In this document: piece by piece, positions 36,434-46,266 of the stretch | Layout: each line of letters opens with the position of its first letter | Numbering within the stretch: the first letter of the stretch is position 1 | Assembly: GCF_014050145.1 (NCBI RefSeq) | Contig: NZ_JACFYF010000002.1 | Coordinates: forward strand, 186,001 to 250,000 | Reading direction: 5' to 3' | DNA: 64,000 bases | DNA from: Vibrio marinisediminis | GTDB lineage: Bacteria; Pseudomonadota; Gammaproteobacteria; Enterobacterales; Vibrionaceae | Notes under the pieces: generated by a model | Database searches by the model: none | Told to the model about the DNA's origin: nothing | Seen by the model: only the letters and a program-made list of their open reading frames with translations | Position numbers and translations under genes: made by a program

Positions 36434-38020
36434 ATGCCAATGTCTCTCGGAAATGCCTTCATCAAGAATTTCCTTGGTAAAGCGCCAGACTGGTACAAAG
36501 TCTTAATCATCGCTTTTCTCATTATCAACCCTATCGTATTTTTCTTCGTCGACCCGTTCGTCGCAGGTTGGTTACTCGTTGCTGAGTTTATCTTTACTCT
36601 AGCGATGGCACTTAAGTGCTATCCACTTCAACCTGGTGGTCTTTTGGCTATCGAAGCTGTCGCCATTGGTATGACAAGCCCAGGTCAAGTAAAGCATGAA
36701 CTTGTTGCCAATATTGAAGTATTACTATTACTGGTCTTCATGGTTGCCGGTATTTACTTCATGAAGAACCTACTACTGTTTATCTTCACCAAGATATTGC
36801 TCGGTATCCGTTCGAAAGTTTTACTTTCTATGGCATTTTGTTTTGCAGCAGCATTCCTCTCAGCATTCCTCGATGCATTAACCGTTATAGCGGTTGTTAT
36901 TAGTGTCGCTGTTGGTTTCTACGCGATTTACCATAAGGTAGCTTCAGGCAACCCAATCGGTGATCACGACCATAATAATGATGAAACCATTCCTGAATTA
37001 ACCCGCGATAACTTAGAAGATTACCGTGCATTTCTTCGTTCATTATTAATGCATGCGGGTGTGGGCACCGCTCTGGGTGGTGTAACTACCATGGTAGGCG
37101 AACCACAAAACTTAATCATTGCAGATCAAGCCAGTTGGCAATTTGGTGAATTCCTAATTCGCATGGCACCGGTTACTATTCCAGTATTTATCTGCGGTAT
37201 GATCACCTGCGCATTGGTCGAGAAATTCAAAGTATTTGGCTACGGCGCGGAACTACCTGACACTGTTCGTCAAATCCTTGTTGATTTCGACACAGAAGAG
37301 CGTAAGACACGCACCAATCAAGACGTTGCTAAATTGTGGATTCAAGGTGCTATCGCTGTATGGTTGATTGCCGCACTGGCTCTTCACCTTGCCGCTGTGG
37401 GTCTTATTGGTCTGTCTGTTATCATTTTGGCAACGGCATTTACTGGCGTTATTGAAGAGCACTCAATGGGTAAAGCGTTCGAAGAGGCATTACCGTTTAC
37501 AGCGCTTCTCTCCGTATTCTTCGCCATTGTTGCCGTGATCATTGACCAAGGTCTATTCAAGCCTGTTATCGATGCTGTACTTGCAGTAGAAGATAAAGGG
37601 ACGCAATTAGCAATGTTCTATGTCGCGAACGGTTTGCTATCTATGGTATCCGATAACGTATTCGTAGGTACGGTTTACATCAATGAAGTGAAAGCTGCGT
37701 TGGTAGAAGGTGTAATCACCCGTGATCAATTTGATTTGCTTGCGGTTGCAATCAACACAGGTACTAACCTACCTTCTGTTGCAACACCAAACGGTCAAGC
37801 CGCATTCCTATTCCTACTGACTTCAGCATTGGCACCATTAATTCGCTTGTCGTACGGTCGCATGGTTATTATGGCGCTACCATACACCATCGTGCTTGCA
37901 CTTGTTGGTCTAGCGGGCATCGTATTCTTCCTAGAGCCAGCAACCGCTTGGTTCTATCAAGTAGGCTGGATTGAGCCTCACATGGGCACGATTACCGAAG
38001 CGGTTTCAAGTGGGCATTAA
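36434..38020 (+). CDS. nhaB: Sodium/proton antiporter NhaB
   Basis: 528 residues, typical length, with about a dozen hydrophobic segments. NhaB exchanges two Na+ for three H+ at the inner membrane and supports salt tolerance of marine vibrios. Family segments include the N-terminal [59 protein letters not shown] and [19 protein letters not shown]. The start at 36434 gives the conserved N-terminus; an upstream in-frame codon at 36398 is not supported. Confidence 0.97.
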   Translation: MPMSLGNAFIKNFLGKAPDWYKVLIIAFLIINPIVFFFVDPFVAGWLLVAEFIFTLAMALKCYPLQPGGLLAIEAVAIGMTSPGQVKHELVANIEVLLLLVFMVAGIYFMKNLLLFIFTKILLGIRSKVLLSMAFCFAAAFLSAFLDALTVIAVVISVAVGFYAIYHKVASGNPIGDHDHNNDETIPELTRDNLEDYRAFLRSLLMHAGVGTALGGVTTMVGEPQNLIIADQASWQFGEFLIRMAPVTIPVFICGMITCALVEKFKVFGYGAELPDTVRQILVDFDTEERKTRTNQDVAKLWIQGAIAVWLIAALALHLAAVGLIGLSVIILATAFTGVIEEHSMGKAFEEALPFTALLSVFFAIVAVIIDQGLFKPVIDAVLAVEDKGTQLAMFYVANGLLSMVSDNVFVGTVYINEVKAALVEGVITRDQFDLLAVAINTGTNLPSVATPNGQAAFLFLLTSALAPLIRLSYGRMVIMALPYTIVLALVGLAGIVFFLEPATAWFYQVGWIEPHMGTITEAVSSGH

Positions 38021-38053
38021 TATTTTTTCTTGATAAAGAAACTAATCCAAGCT

Positions 38054-38081
38054 AAAAAGCTCTGAGTAATCAGAGCTTTTT
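38054..38081. terminator. Rho-independent terminator after nhaB
   Basis: AAAAAGCTCTGA and TCAGAGCTTTTT enclose a four-base loop; symmetrical A and T runs. dsbB begins 25 bases later, so dsbB may depend on read-through or an own promoter. Confidence 0.85.
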
Positions 38082-38105
38082 CTATTTCTGAACAAGGACA
38101 CTATT

Positions 38106-38624
38106 TTGAACTTTCTAGCAACATTAAAGAGCTTCTCAAAAAGCCGCCTTTCTTGGGCTATCCTATTTGGCTTTATTATTTTCTTTGAAGCTTGTGCCTT
38201 ATTTTTCCAACATGTCATGCTACTACCACCTTGTGTGATGTGCATATATGAACGAGTTGCTATGATGGGTATTGCTGGCGCAGCAATGATTGGCTTTTGT
38301 GCACCGCAGAATGCCGTGGTTCGATGGGCAGGTCTCGTCGCATGGGGTTACAGCGCCTACCGTGGTTTAGAGCTCGCAATGCAGCACGTCAATTATCAAT
38401 TTAACCCATCACCATTTGCTACCTGTGATTTATTCGTCACCTTCCCAGATTGGGCGCCATTAAACAAATGGGCACCTTGGATGTTTGAAGCAACTGGAGA
38501 CTGCGCAAAAATCGTCTGGCAGTTCCTTTCTTACTCAATGCCTCAGTGGCTGGTGGTTATTTTTGCCGCCAACCTTATTGCCCTCGCAGTGATCGTGGTT
38601 TCTCAATTTTCCAAAAGCAAGTAA
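38106..38624 (+). CDS. dsbB: Disulfide bond formation protein DsbB
   Basis: 172 residues. DsbB reoxidises DsbA using quinone. It has four transmembrane helices and two periplasmic loops with the expected Cys pairs: CVMC in the first loop (about 41-44) and single Cys in FATCDLF and GDCAKIV in the second (about 104 and 130). Arg in YERVAMM near the first pair is the conserved quinone-site residue. It sits next to nhaB, the same order as in E. coli and V. cholerae. Confidence 0.96.
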   Translation: MNFLATLKSFSKSRLSWAILFGFIIFFEACALFFQHVMLLPPCVMCIYERVAMMGIAGAAMIGFCAPQNAVVRWAGLVAWGYSAYRGLELAMQHVNYQFNPSPFATCDLFVTFPDWAPLNKWAPWMFEATGDCAKIVWQFLSYSMPQWLVVIFAANLIALAVIVVSQFSKSK

Positions 38625-38650
38625 CCCAATCATCTAAAACACTTATCTAG

Positions 38651-38675
38651 AAGCTGGCGGTTAGCCAGCTTTTTT
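38651..38675 (+). terminator. Rho-independent terminator after dsbB
   Basis: AAGCTGGC and GCCAGCTT around a short loop, followed by six T. Confidence 0.88.
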
Positions 38676-38824
38676 GTTTCTAAAGGAAAACTGAGAAATC
38701 AGCTTCTTTCAGGGACTCGATAGTCAGTATATTGAATCATTATCAAGGCTACGTAGGCTCAATACAACCGAGAGACTAGCGAGTATTGTCAGAAGCTAAC
38801 GCTCCATTTCCAAACGCTAGGTAC

Positions 38825-38851
38825 AAAAAAGCGCAGGGTTAACCTGCGCTT
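38825..38851 (-). terminator. Rho-independent terminator of ftsK
   Basis: AAGCGCAGG and CCTGCGCTT pair around GTTAA; read on the minus strand the stem is followed by a T run, 25 bases past the ftsK stop. Confidence 0.88.
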
Positions 38852-38876
38852 CAATGAATAACATACTTAGCCGAGT

Positions 38877-41800
38877 CTAATTCATGTCTCGACCAGGCGC
38901 CGGTGCCAATACTTCACGGTTACCATTGTGCCCTGGCGCACTGACAATACCTTGCGCTTCTAACTGCTCAACGATACGAGCGGCACGGTTGTAGCCAATC
39001 TTAAATCGGCGCTGAACACCAGAAACCGAACCTCGACGTGATTGCACCACATGCTCGACCACTTGATCAAACAGTGGGTCCATATCTTCATCAGACTCCA
39101 TCGATTCACCCGGTAATAAGCTTTCTGGACCTTGGTCACCACTGATGATTTCTTCAATGTAATTTGGCTTACCACGCGCCTTCCAGTTATTCACTACCGC
39201 ATGAACATCATCATCTGAAGCAAACGCACCGTGGACACGTGTGGTATGGCTTGAACCTGGCGGTAAGTAAAGCATATCACCCATGCCGAGTAAGGATTCC
39301 GCACCACCTTGGTCAAGAATTGTTCGCGAATCTGTTTTGGTTGATACGGTAAAGGCAACACGAGTTGGGATGTTGGCTTTGATTAGACCGGTAATAACAT
39401 CAACCGATGGACGCTGCGTTGCTAAGATCAAGTGAATACCAGCTGCTCGTGCTTTTTGTGCTAATCGAGCAATCAGTTCTTCAACTTTCTTACCCACTAC
39501 CATCATCAAATCGGCAAATTCATCAACCACAACCACAATATACGGCAGTTTCTCTAATAGTGGCGCTTCTTGGTCCATGCTATCGCCTGGTTGCCACAAC
39601 GGGTCATGAATTGGATGCCCTGCTTCCGCAGCCATCTTCAGTTTGTCGTTAAAGCCTTTGATATTACGCACACCTAGTGCGGACATCAGCTTATAACGTC
39701 GCTCCATTTCACCCACACACCAACGTAATGCGTTTGACGCGTCTTTCATGTCTGTCACGACTTCAGAAAGAAGATGTGGAATACCTTCGTAAATAGAGAG
39801 CTCCAACATTTTCGGGTCAATCATGATGAAGCGCAGATCTTCTGGTGATGCTTTATAAAGCATACTGAGGATCATTACGTTCACACCGACCGATTTACCG
39901 GAACCTGTAGTACCCGCCACCAGTACGTGTGGCATTTTAGCGATATCAGCGATCACGGCTTCACCCGCAATATCTTGACCTAACACCACGGTGGTTGGTG
40001 ATGTTGCCTCGATAAAGGTTTGGCTACCCACAACATCCGAGAAATACACCGTTTGGCGGCTCATATTTGGTAGCTCTAAGCCAACGTACGGCTTACCGGG
40101 AATCACTTCAACTACTCGAACGGCCATCGCAGACAATGAGCGTGCTAAGTCCATCGATAAGCTAGAGATACGGCTTACTTTCACGCCCGGCGCTAAATCC
40201 AGCTCAAAACGGGTGATCACAGGACCAGGGAAAATATCGACCACTGTCGCTTGGATTTTGTAATCAGCCAGTTTTGACTCAACCAAACGTGCAATGGCTT
40301 CAAGCGCATCACGGTCAATAAAGTTCTCACGTTTTTCTGGGTGATAAAGCAACTCAAGGGTTGGTAACGGCTCTATCGGCTTAGGCAGGTTAACATCTTG
40401 TTGTACCAAGAATGGATTTTGTTTCGCTACCACTTTTGCTTGTGCATCCGCGACCAAAGATTGGAAGGTTTCCACATCTTGGTCTTGCTCAATGAACTCT
40501 TCTACTTCTGGTTGTTCGTTATTAACACGCTCAGGCTCACTTTGGTGTGAAGGATGAGAGACTTCTTCCACATCAGCAACATCAAACGAGCTAATAACCG
40601 GCTCAATATGAGTAGGGTTAGGCTCTACCTGTTCGCTGATCGACTCCAACGTCGCTTGATCAATTAAAGGCTGTTCATCTTCCACACTATTCCATGGTAG
40701 ATCTTCTGCAGCAACACTCTGAGTCGTGGTAACAGCTTCTTCGACGATGGCAGGTTGTTCAATCACTTCACGCTCTACAGCTTCCTGTTCCACAGGCTCT
40801 TGTTGCCAATCCGATACCGCTTGCTCAGCCATATCGTTAGAATTTAGGGCATCTTCTTCCAACTGCTCTATGGTTGCATCAAGTTGACGGGTTCTTTCAA
40901 CCAGTGGTTGCTCTTGCTCAAACTGCGTTGTCGGCATTGGTTCCGCAGCATAATCAGTGGCAGCCTGAAGCGGCTCAATAACCTCTTGTTGTGGTGGCGT
41001 GACCACTTCAACATTCGTCAATGGTTCAGGTTGATCACGATGTGGAACAACAGGCTCTATTGGTGACGCTGCTACCTGGTTGGCGACTGACGCCGCTACC
41101 GCGGCTTCAGGCATATGAATATTATATCGACGCGGTTGAGCGGCTTGCTCCTGTGAGGACTGTTGTGCTTCGGTTGGAGTTGGTTTTGGCAGTTCAAAGT
41201 CTTCAACTTCTTTCAATTCTGCTTCAATGACTTCATCGCGTTCACCGCGAATAAGGTTAACCACGCGCGTAAATCCGCGGATAGCGAGTTCACCCAAAGA
41301 GTCGACAATCGTCAACCAAGAAATGCCAGTTAAGAGTGTTAAGCCCGCTCCCCAAAGAAACAGCAACACCAACGTCGAGCCAAGTACATTTAACGTTGGC
41401 AAAGCTAGACTCGTCAGAACGTCACCAATAACACCGCCAGATGAGAAATACCAAATATCATCGAAGTTGATATCGGCTAGTGCACAGCTCGTTAAAATAA
41501 GAATGGTTAAGCCAAGTAAACGGGTTCCCCATAACATAAAATCAAGCGGGTCATCTTCGCTACGCTTACGCAGCAATACCCATGACGCCGTAACGATGAT
41601 AATCGGTAAGGTGTATGCCAATGAACCGAATGCAAAGAAGAGAGTGTCGGCTAGCCAAGCGCCAATAACACCACCAGCATTGGCAATCTCCCCACCCCAG
41701 GCGGTTTGCGACCAAGACGGATCCGCCGGGCTAAAGGAAAGTAATGCGATAGAAAGTAAAATAGAACCCAGTACAGCGACAATGAGGCTGCACTCTTTAA

Positions 41801-41888
41801 GGCGTTCAGGACCAGTCAGTCGAGAAGGTTGAGTATCTTCTCCAGTCTTTATTATTGTTTCGATTTTATTGCTGTTCTTCTTGAACAT
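38877..41888 (-). CDS. ftsK: DNA translocase FtsK
   Basis: 1003 residues. FtsK links division to chromosome segregation, translocating DNA and activating XerCD at dif. Four to five transmembrane helices lie in the first ~200 residues. A long Glu/Gln/Pro-rich linker follows (about 240-520). The motor domain has an alpha/beta core with [18 protein letters not shown] (Walker A), [13 protein letters not shown] (Walker B) and [13 protein letters not shown]. The C-terminal gamma winged helix, which reads KOPS, contains [21 protein letters not shown] start at ATG 41888 ([10 protein letters not shown]); the upstream in-frame extension overlaps the lrp terminator and is unlikely. Confidence 0.96.
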   Translation of the reverse strand: MFKKNSNKIETIIKTGEDTQPSRLTGPERLKECSLIVAVLGSILLSIALLSFSPADPSWSQTAWGGEIANAGGVIGAWLADTLFFAFGSLAYTLPIIIVTASWVLLRKRSEDDPLDFMLWGTRLLGLTILILTSCALADINFDDIWYFSSGGVIGDVLTSLALPTLNVLGSTLVLLFLWGAGLTLLTGISWLTIVDSLGELAIRGFTRVVNLIRGERDEVIEAELKEVEDFELPKPTPTEAQQSSQEQAAQPRRYNIHMPEAAVAASVANQVAASPIEPVVPHRDQPEPLTNVEVVTPPQQEVIEPLQAATDYAAEPMPTTQFEQEQPLVERTRQLDATIEQLEEDALNSNDMAEQAVSDWQQEPVEQEAVEREVIEQPAIVEEAVTTTQSVAAEDLPWNSVEDEQPLIDQATLESISEQVEPNPTHIEPVISSFDVADVEEVSHPSHQSEPERVNNEQPEVEEFIEQDQDVETFQSLVADAQAKVVAKQNPFLVQQDVNLPKPIEPLPTLELLYHPEKRENFIDRDALEAIARLVESKLADYKIQATVVDIFPGPVITRFELDLAPGVKVSRISSLSMDLARSLSAMAVRVVEVIPGKPYVGLELPNMSRQTVYFSDVVGSQTFIEATSPTTVVLGQDIAGEAVIADIAKMPHVLVAGTTGSGKSVGVNVMILSMLYKASPEDLRFIMIDPKMLELSIYEGIPHLLSEVVTDMKDASNALRWCVGEMERRYKLMSALGVRNIKGFNDKLKMAAEAGHPIHDPLWQPGDSMDQEAPLLEKLPYIVVVVDEFADLMMVVGKKVEELIARLAQKARAAGIHLILATQRPSVDVITGLIKANIPTRVAFTVSTKTDSRTILDQGGAESLLGMGDMLYLPPGSSHTTRVHGAFASDDDVHAVVNNWKARGKPNYIEEIISGDQGPESLLPGESMESDEDMDPLFDQVVEHVVQSRRGSVSGVQRRFKIGYNRAARIVEQLEAQGIVSAPGHNGNREVLAPAPGRDMN

Positions 41889-41907
41889 AACCAACTTATC
41901 TTTAATA

Positions 41908-41943
41908 GAAAAAAAATAGCCCGAGCAGTACAACTACTCGGAC
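41908..41943 (-). terminator. Rho-independent terminator between lrp and ftsK
   Basis: On the minus strand CCGAGTAGT and ACTGCTCGG pair (one mismatch) around TGT, followed by GC then a run of T, ending the lrp transcript before ftsK. Confidence 0.75.
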
Positions 41944-42062
41944 TATAGATTTAACCATATCAAGGTCAAAAACCCAATTGTCTAACGTCAGAATATGGGA
42001 AGGATTTTATCCTAACGCTCGATTTGATTCGATTAAAGTGAACCTGTGCCATAAAGGAGTTC

Positions 42063-42094
42063 AGTTATTGGGGTGGTACTCCGCCCCAATAACT
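42063..42094. repeat. 11-bp perfect inverted repeat downstream of lrp
   Basis: AGTTATTGGGG and CCCCAATAACT flank a 10-base loop between the lrp stop and its terminator. No T tract follows on either strand, so it is not a standard terminator. It may stabilise the lrp 3' end or bind a protein. Confidence 0.6.
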
Positions 42095-42130
42095 CAAAAT
42101 TAAAAGGCTGTTCACTCTATTCAGCACAAA

Positions 42131-42625
42131 CTATCGTGTTTTGATAACTAACTGGTTAGTTTGCTTAACCTCTTCCATTACTACGTATGTACGCGTGTCA
42201 TTCACACCCGGTAGACGTAATAGTGTGTCGCCTAGCAGCTTACGGTATGCACCCATATCTGCTACACGAGTCTTTAATAGGTAATCGAAGTCGCCTGAAA
42301 CTAAATGACATTCTTGGATATCATCCAGTTTTTGAACTGCTGTATTGAATTGTTCAAATACGTCTGGCGCACCGCGATTTAACGTAATTTCAACAAATAC
42401 CAATAGTGACGCATCTAGGTATTGAGGGTTAAGCAGTGCGGTATAACCCGTAATGTAACCTTGGCGCTCTAAACGACGCACACGCTCTAAACATGGTGTT
42501 GGGGAAAGCCCTACACGCTTAGAGAGTTCAACGTTTGAAATACGACCATCTTTCTGCAGTTCATTAAGAATGTTGCGATCGATACGGTCTAGATCCTTGG
42601 ACGGCTTCTTATTGTTGTCTGCCAT
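42131..42625 (-). CDS. lrp: Leucine-responsive regulatory protein Lrp
   Basis: 164 residues, the expected length, nearly the enteric Lrp sequence. The N-terminal helix-turn-helix spans KDLDRIDRNILNELQKDGRI and VELSKRVGLSPTPCLERVRR, followed by the RAM/AsnC ligand-binding domain (VFVEITLNRGAPDVFEQF, CHLVSGDFDYLLKTRV). Lrp is a global regulator of amino-acid metabolism. It is divergent from ald across 155 bases; Lrp-type regulators commonly activate the adjacent ald gene in response to alanine. Confidence 0.97.
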   Translation of the reverse strand: MADNNKKPSKDLDRIDRNILNELQKDGRISNVELSKRVGLSPTPCLERVRRLERQGYITGYTALLNPQYLDASLLVFVEITLNRGAPDVFEQFNTAVQKLDDIQECHLVSGDFDYLLKTRVADMGAYRKLLGDTLLRLPGVNDTRTYVVMEEVKQTNQLVIKTR

Positions 42626-42780
42626 TTTTTATTCCACCTTATTACTTCCTTGCAAAAATATATACTACATCTTTTCAATATTTAGTAACAAATGTCAAAC
42701 ATTTACTTATATACTAGATATTAACTCGACAATACTACCCACACATAGTCATTACAACCAAATAAATATGAGGAGTCAGG

Positions 42781-43905
42781 ATGATCATTGGCGTACCTAA
42801 GGAAATCAAGAACCACGAGTATCGCGTAGGCATGATTCCAGCGAGCGTTCGCGAGCTAGTATCTCAAGGTCACCAAGTTTTTGTTGAAACCCAAGCCGGC
42901 ATGGGCATTGGATTCTCTGACGATGATTACATCGCTGTAGGCGCATCCATTCTACCTACTGCAGCTGATGTTTTCGCGAAAGCAGAAATGATAGTTAAAG
43001 TTAAAGAACCTCAAGCTATCGAACGTTCAATGCTTCGAGAGGGACAAATATTATTTACATATCTACACCTAGCACCAGATTTTCCACAAACAGAAGAGCT
43101 TATCAAGAGCAAAGCTGTCTGTGTAGCCTATGAGACTGTAACAGATAATATGGGTCGCTTGCCACTACTAGCACCAATGTCAGAAGTTGCCGGTCGCATG
43201 TCTATCCAAGCTGGCGCACAAACATTAGAGAAGTCTCATGGTGGTCGAGGTCTTTTACTCGGTGGGGTTCCGGGCGTTGAGCCTGCAAAAATTGTGGTTA
43301 TTGGCGGTGGTGTTGTTGGCGCAAATGCCGCAAGAATGGCTGTTGGTTTACGTGCAGATGTAACGATTCTCGATCGAAATATCGACACACTTCGCAAATT
43401 AGATGAGGAATTCCAAGGTCGAGCTAAGGTTGTTTACTCAACTGAAGATGCAATTGAAAAACACGTTACTGAGGCAGATCTGGTTATCGGAGCGGTACTC
43501 ATCCCTGGCGCAGCCGCGCCAAAACTTGTAACAAAACACCACATTGCGAAAATGAAGCCAGGCGCAGCCGTCGTGGATGTGGCGATTGACCAAGGTGGTT
43601 GTTTCGAAACGTCTCATGCCACTACTCACGCTGATCCAACCTACATTGTTGATGATGTTGTCCACTATTGTGTAGCCAATATGCCAGGCGCTGTCGCTCG
43701 CACCTCTACTTTCGCCCTTAATAATGCGACTTTGCCTTACATCATCAAACTAGCAAACAAAGGTTACCGCCAAGCGCTACTAGAAGATAAAGGCTTCTTA
43801 GAAGGTCTTAACGTGATTCACGGAAAAGTAACCTGTAAAGAAGTGGCTGAAGCATTCAACTTAGAATACGTTGAGCCTGAAGCTGCAATTGAGATGTTTA
43901 ACTAA
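42781..43905 (+). CDS. ald: Alanine dehydrogenase
   Basis: 374 residues. Ald interconverts L-alanine and pyruvate plus ammonia with NAD. The N-terminus [17 protein letters not shown] is the family signature, with substrate-binding Arg15 and Lys in KVKEPQ (about 74), the NAD-binding [20 protein letters not shown] (about 171-190) and [13 protein letters not shown] (about 268-280). GAGGAG lies just upstream of the ATG. It is divergent from lrp, a typical Lrp target arrangement. Confidence 0.97.
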   Translation: MIIGVPKEIKNHEYRVGMIPASVRELVSQGHQVFVETQAGMGIGFSDDDYIAVGASILPTAADVFAKAEMIVKVKEPQAIERSMLREGQILFTYLHLAPDFPQTEELIKSKAVCVAYETVTDNMGRLPLLAPMSEVAGRMSIQAGAQTLEKSHGGRGLLLGGVPGVEPAKIVVIGGGVVGANAARMAVGLRADVTILDRNIDTLRKLDEEFQGRAKVVYSTEDAIEKHVTEADLVIGAVLIPGAAAPKLVTKHHIAKMKPGAAVVDVAIDQGGCFETSHATTHADPTYIVDDVVHYCVANMPGAVARTSTFALNNATLPYIIKLANKGYRQALLEDKGFLEGLNVIHGKVTCKEVAEAFNLEYVEPEAAIEMFN

Positions 43906-43947
43906 TTACTCTTCTTTATTGACTATTCTTTACTGACTAAAAGACAA

Positions 43948-43977
43948 AAGCGCTCACCAAGGTGAGCGCTTTTTTTG
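43948..43977. terminator. Terminator between ald and yfbV
   Basis: AAGCGCTCACC and GGTGAGCGCTT pair around AA, with A and T runs either side, suitable for both convergent genes. Confidence 0.9.
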
Positions 43978-44003
43978 ATCATGCGGTTAATCTTCACATT
44001 GCA

Positions 44004-44456
44004 CTAGAACCAACGTTCTAATGAAGTTTTATCCAATTGTCGAAAAGCTCTGTTTAAAATCTGCGCCAACTCTTTATAGCGAGGTCGAGACTTCATCGGC
44101 TCAAGAGCGAAGCCAGTGTCCGAAATTTTTTGATAAAGCTCTCTATACCAACCCGCCAGTGCCGGTGGTAACTGTGTGTTAGAACGATTGCCCAACCACC
44201 ACATACCTTGAATAGGCATACTAATCGCGAACAACGCAATAATGACGGCTTGCGGCAAACTCTGATAGTTAGTAAATGCCATTTGCGTCAGCACACTAAT
44301 AGCGGCTACCGCTGGCATAACCTTCATACCGTATCGCGTTGCTTTAATAATGCGCTGCTCAGGGAAGAGTGAAGCTAGCTCTTTGCGCATTGGCCAAGTA
44401 TCCATGTACTTTTGTCCGTCACGCAAGCTGTGAACGATGCCGACTTTATTATTCAT
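44004..44456 (-). CDS. yfbV: YfbV / DUF412 family inner-membrane protein
   Basis: 150 residues with two hydrophobic segments (about 48-70 and 72-92), preceded by [19 protein letters not shown]. This is the family encoded divergently from ackA in enterobacteria and vibrios. In E. coli YfbV participates in insulating the Ter macrodomain from long-range DNA contacts; whether the vibrio protein does so is not shown. Divergent from ackA with a 472-base gap. Confidence 0.9.
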   Translation of the reverse strand: MNNKVGIVHSLRDGQKYMDTWPMRKELASLFPEQRIIKATRYGMKVMPAVAAISVLTQMAFTNYQSLPQAVIIALFAISMPIQGMWWLGNRSNTQLPPALAGWYRELYQKISDTGFALEPMKSRPRYKELAQILNRAFRQLDKTSLERWF

Positions 44457-44928
44457 ATTACTCTCTCACTTCCAGTACAGGGCGACTTACTAAAAAAGAG
44501 TTGAAAGATTCAACTAATCACGTAAAAATTTGACTAAAGTTAATATTCTTCCAAAATATTTTTGTTATATTGCTTTATTATCGCTATCCTTTGCACGCCC
44601 TCAATCACATTGTTGCTCTTATTTACAAATTAGGCAACTTTGAGAGACGCCTGCAAGGATTGCACAAGTTGATTGCTTGGTAAAGCAACCTCTTTTTACA
44701 TACGGATTTTAAAGATTTTAAGTCACAAGTGGTACGCAGTTGATATGAGACTCGACTATTCTTGTGATAATTTTTCATTCCAACTGATTTTGATATCCAA
44801 CGTAATCGGAATCAAAACTGGTCAACAAATTTGCAGATGCACACCATTGGTTGTGGACCTCACTGATGTTTGCCAAGTTATGAAATCTATTGCCTCGGAT
44901 ATTCCAGACGATAAACAGGTAGTCATAC
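44457..44928. other. 472-base yfbV-ackA divergent regulatory region with an ackA leader hairpin
   Basis: The region is long for a simple promoter. A hairpin at 44788-44817 (TTTTGAT...TCC pairing with GGA-ATCAAAA, one bulged A) lies about 110 bases before ackA. An 87-codon open frame (44673-44936) runs into the ackA start but shows no recognised domain, so I do not call it. No clear named operator is visible. Confidence 0.45.
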
Positions 44929-46125
44929 ATGTCTAAGCTAGTATTAGTTTTAAACTGTGGTAGTTCTTCTCTTAAATTTGCTGTTGTTGATGCAGAAACT
45001 GGTGCAGAGCACCTAACCGGTCTTGCTGAGTGTCTTGGTCTTCCAGAAGCTCGCATGAAGTGGAAACTTGATGGCAAGCACGAAGCTCAACTAGGTGAAG
45101 GCGCAGCTCACGTAGAAGCACTATCTTTCATGGTAGAAACTATTCTTGCTTCTAAGCCTGAGCTTAAAGCTAACCTTGGCGCTATCGGTCACCGTATCGT
45201 ACACGGTGGCGAGCAGTTCACTCAATCAGCACTTATTACTGATGAAGTACTAAAAGGTATTCAAGACGCTGCGACTTTCGCACCTCTTCACAACCCAGCG
45301 CACCTTATCGGTATCGAAGCGGCTAAAGTAAACTTCCCTGGTCTACAAAACGTTGCTGTATTTGACACTGCGTTCCACCAAACAATGCCTGAAGAGTCTT
45401 TCCTATACGCTCTTCCATACAACCTATACAAAGAGCACGGTATCCGTCGTTACGGCATGCACGGTACTTCACACCTATTCATCACTCGTGAAGTTGCAGC
45501 TCTACTAGACAAGCCAGTTGAAGAAGTTAACATCATCAACTGTCACCTAGGTAACGGCGCATCTGTATGTGCTATCAAGAACGGTCAATCTGTAGATACT
45601 TCTATGGGTCTAACTCCTCTTGAAGGTCTAGTAATGGGTACTCGTTGTGGTGATATCGATCCTGCGATCATCTTCCACCTACATGACGCTCTAGGCTACT
45701 CTGTTGAGCAAATCAACAACATGCTAACTAAAGAGTCTGGTCTACTAGGTCTAACTGAAGTGACTTCTGACTGTCGTTTCGTTGAAGACAACTACGGTGA
45801 GAAAGAAGCTGCAACTCGTGCGATGGATGTATTCTGTCACCGCCTAGCTAAATACGTAGCGGGCTACACTGCTTCTCTAGAAGGTCGTCTAGACGCAATC
45901 ACTTTCACTGGCGGTATCGGCGAAAACTCTGGTCCAATCCGTGAAATGGTTCTTAACCGTCTAGCTATCTTCGGCATCGAAGTAGACAGCGAAGCTAACC
46001 TTAAAGCACGTTTCGGCGGCGAAGGTACTATCACTTCAGCAAACAGCCGTATCCCAGCAATGGTTATCTCTACTAACGAAGAGTTGGTTATTGCAGAAGA
46101 CACTGCTCGTCTAGCAGGTCTTTAA
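44929..46125 (+). CDS. ackA: Acetate kinase
   Basis: 398 residues. AckA converts acetyl-phosphate and ADP to acetate and ATP. N-terminal [14 protein letters not shown] (phosphate-binding), [11 protein letters not shown] with the catalytic-site Arg/His, [22 protein letters not shown] and [11 protein letters not shown] are all family signatures. Codon use is strongly biased, consistent with very high expression. A strong stem-loop separates it from pta. Confidence 0.98.
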   Translation: MSKLVLVLNCGSSSLKFAVVDAETGAEHLTGLAECLGLPEARMKWKLDGKHEAQLGEGAAHVEALSFMVETILASKPELKANLGAIGHRIVHGGEQFTQSALITDEVLKGIQDAATFAPLHNPAHLIGIEAAKVNFPGLQNVAVFDTAFHQTMPEESFLYALPYNLYKEHGIRRYGMHGTSHLFITREVAALLDKPVEEVNIINCHLGNGASVCAIKNGQSVDTSMGLTPLEGLVMGTRCGDIDPAIIFHLHDALGYSVEQINNMLTKESGLLGLTEVTSDCRFVEDNYGEKEAATRAMDVFCHRLAKYVAGYTASLEGRLDAITFTGGIGENSGPIREMVLNRLAIFGIEVDSEANLKARFGGEGTITSANSRIPAMVISTNEELVIAEDTARLAGL

Positions 46126-46132
46126 TCGAATT

Positions 46133-46163
46133 AACTGGCTAGCCATTGGCTAGCCAGTTTTTC
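46133..46163 (+). terminator. Strong stem-loop between ackA and pta
   Basis: AACTGGCTAGCC and GGCTAGCCAGTT form a perfect 12-bp stem with a three-base loop, followed by TTTCTT. It should terminate or attenuate most ackA transcripts; pta then relies on read-through or on a promoter in the remaining ~100 bases. Confidence 0.85.
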
Positions 46164-46266
46164 TTATGATGGAAGGTAACGGGGATACAAGCGTTTCTCT
46201 TACTTGATCCCACGCATGGAATGCATATTTAAGCTTTGATCACAATAGCAAAAGGTACCTATACGA

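Noticed and set aside
41227-41832. 201-codon frame antisense to the N-terminal part of ftsK
   Set aside because: It is the reverse strand of a confident ftsK coding region; composition is typical of a shadow frame.
41889-41933. Longer ftsK start giving 15 extra residues
   Set aside because: The extension overlaps the lrp terminator stem and lacks a ribosome site; the internal ATG gives the usual FtsK N-terminus.
42063-42094. Terminator of lrp
   Set aside because: No T tract on either strand; a standard terminator is present nearer ftsK.
44673-44936. 87-codon open frame running into the ackA start, possible leader peptide
   Set aside because: No domain or ribosome site seen, and it overlaps the ackA ATG out of frame; the ackA leader hairpin lies inside it.
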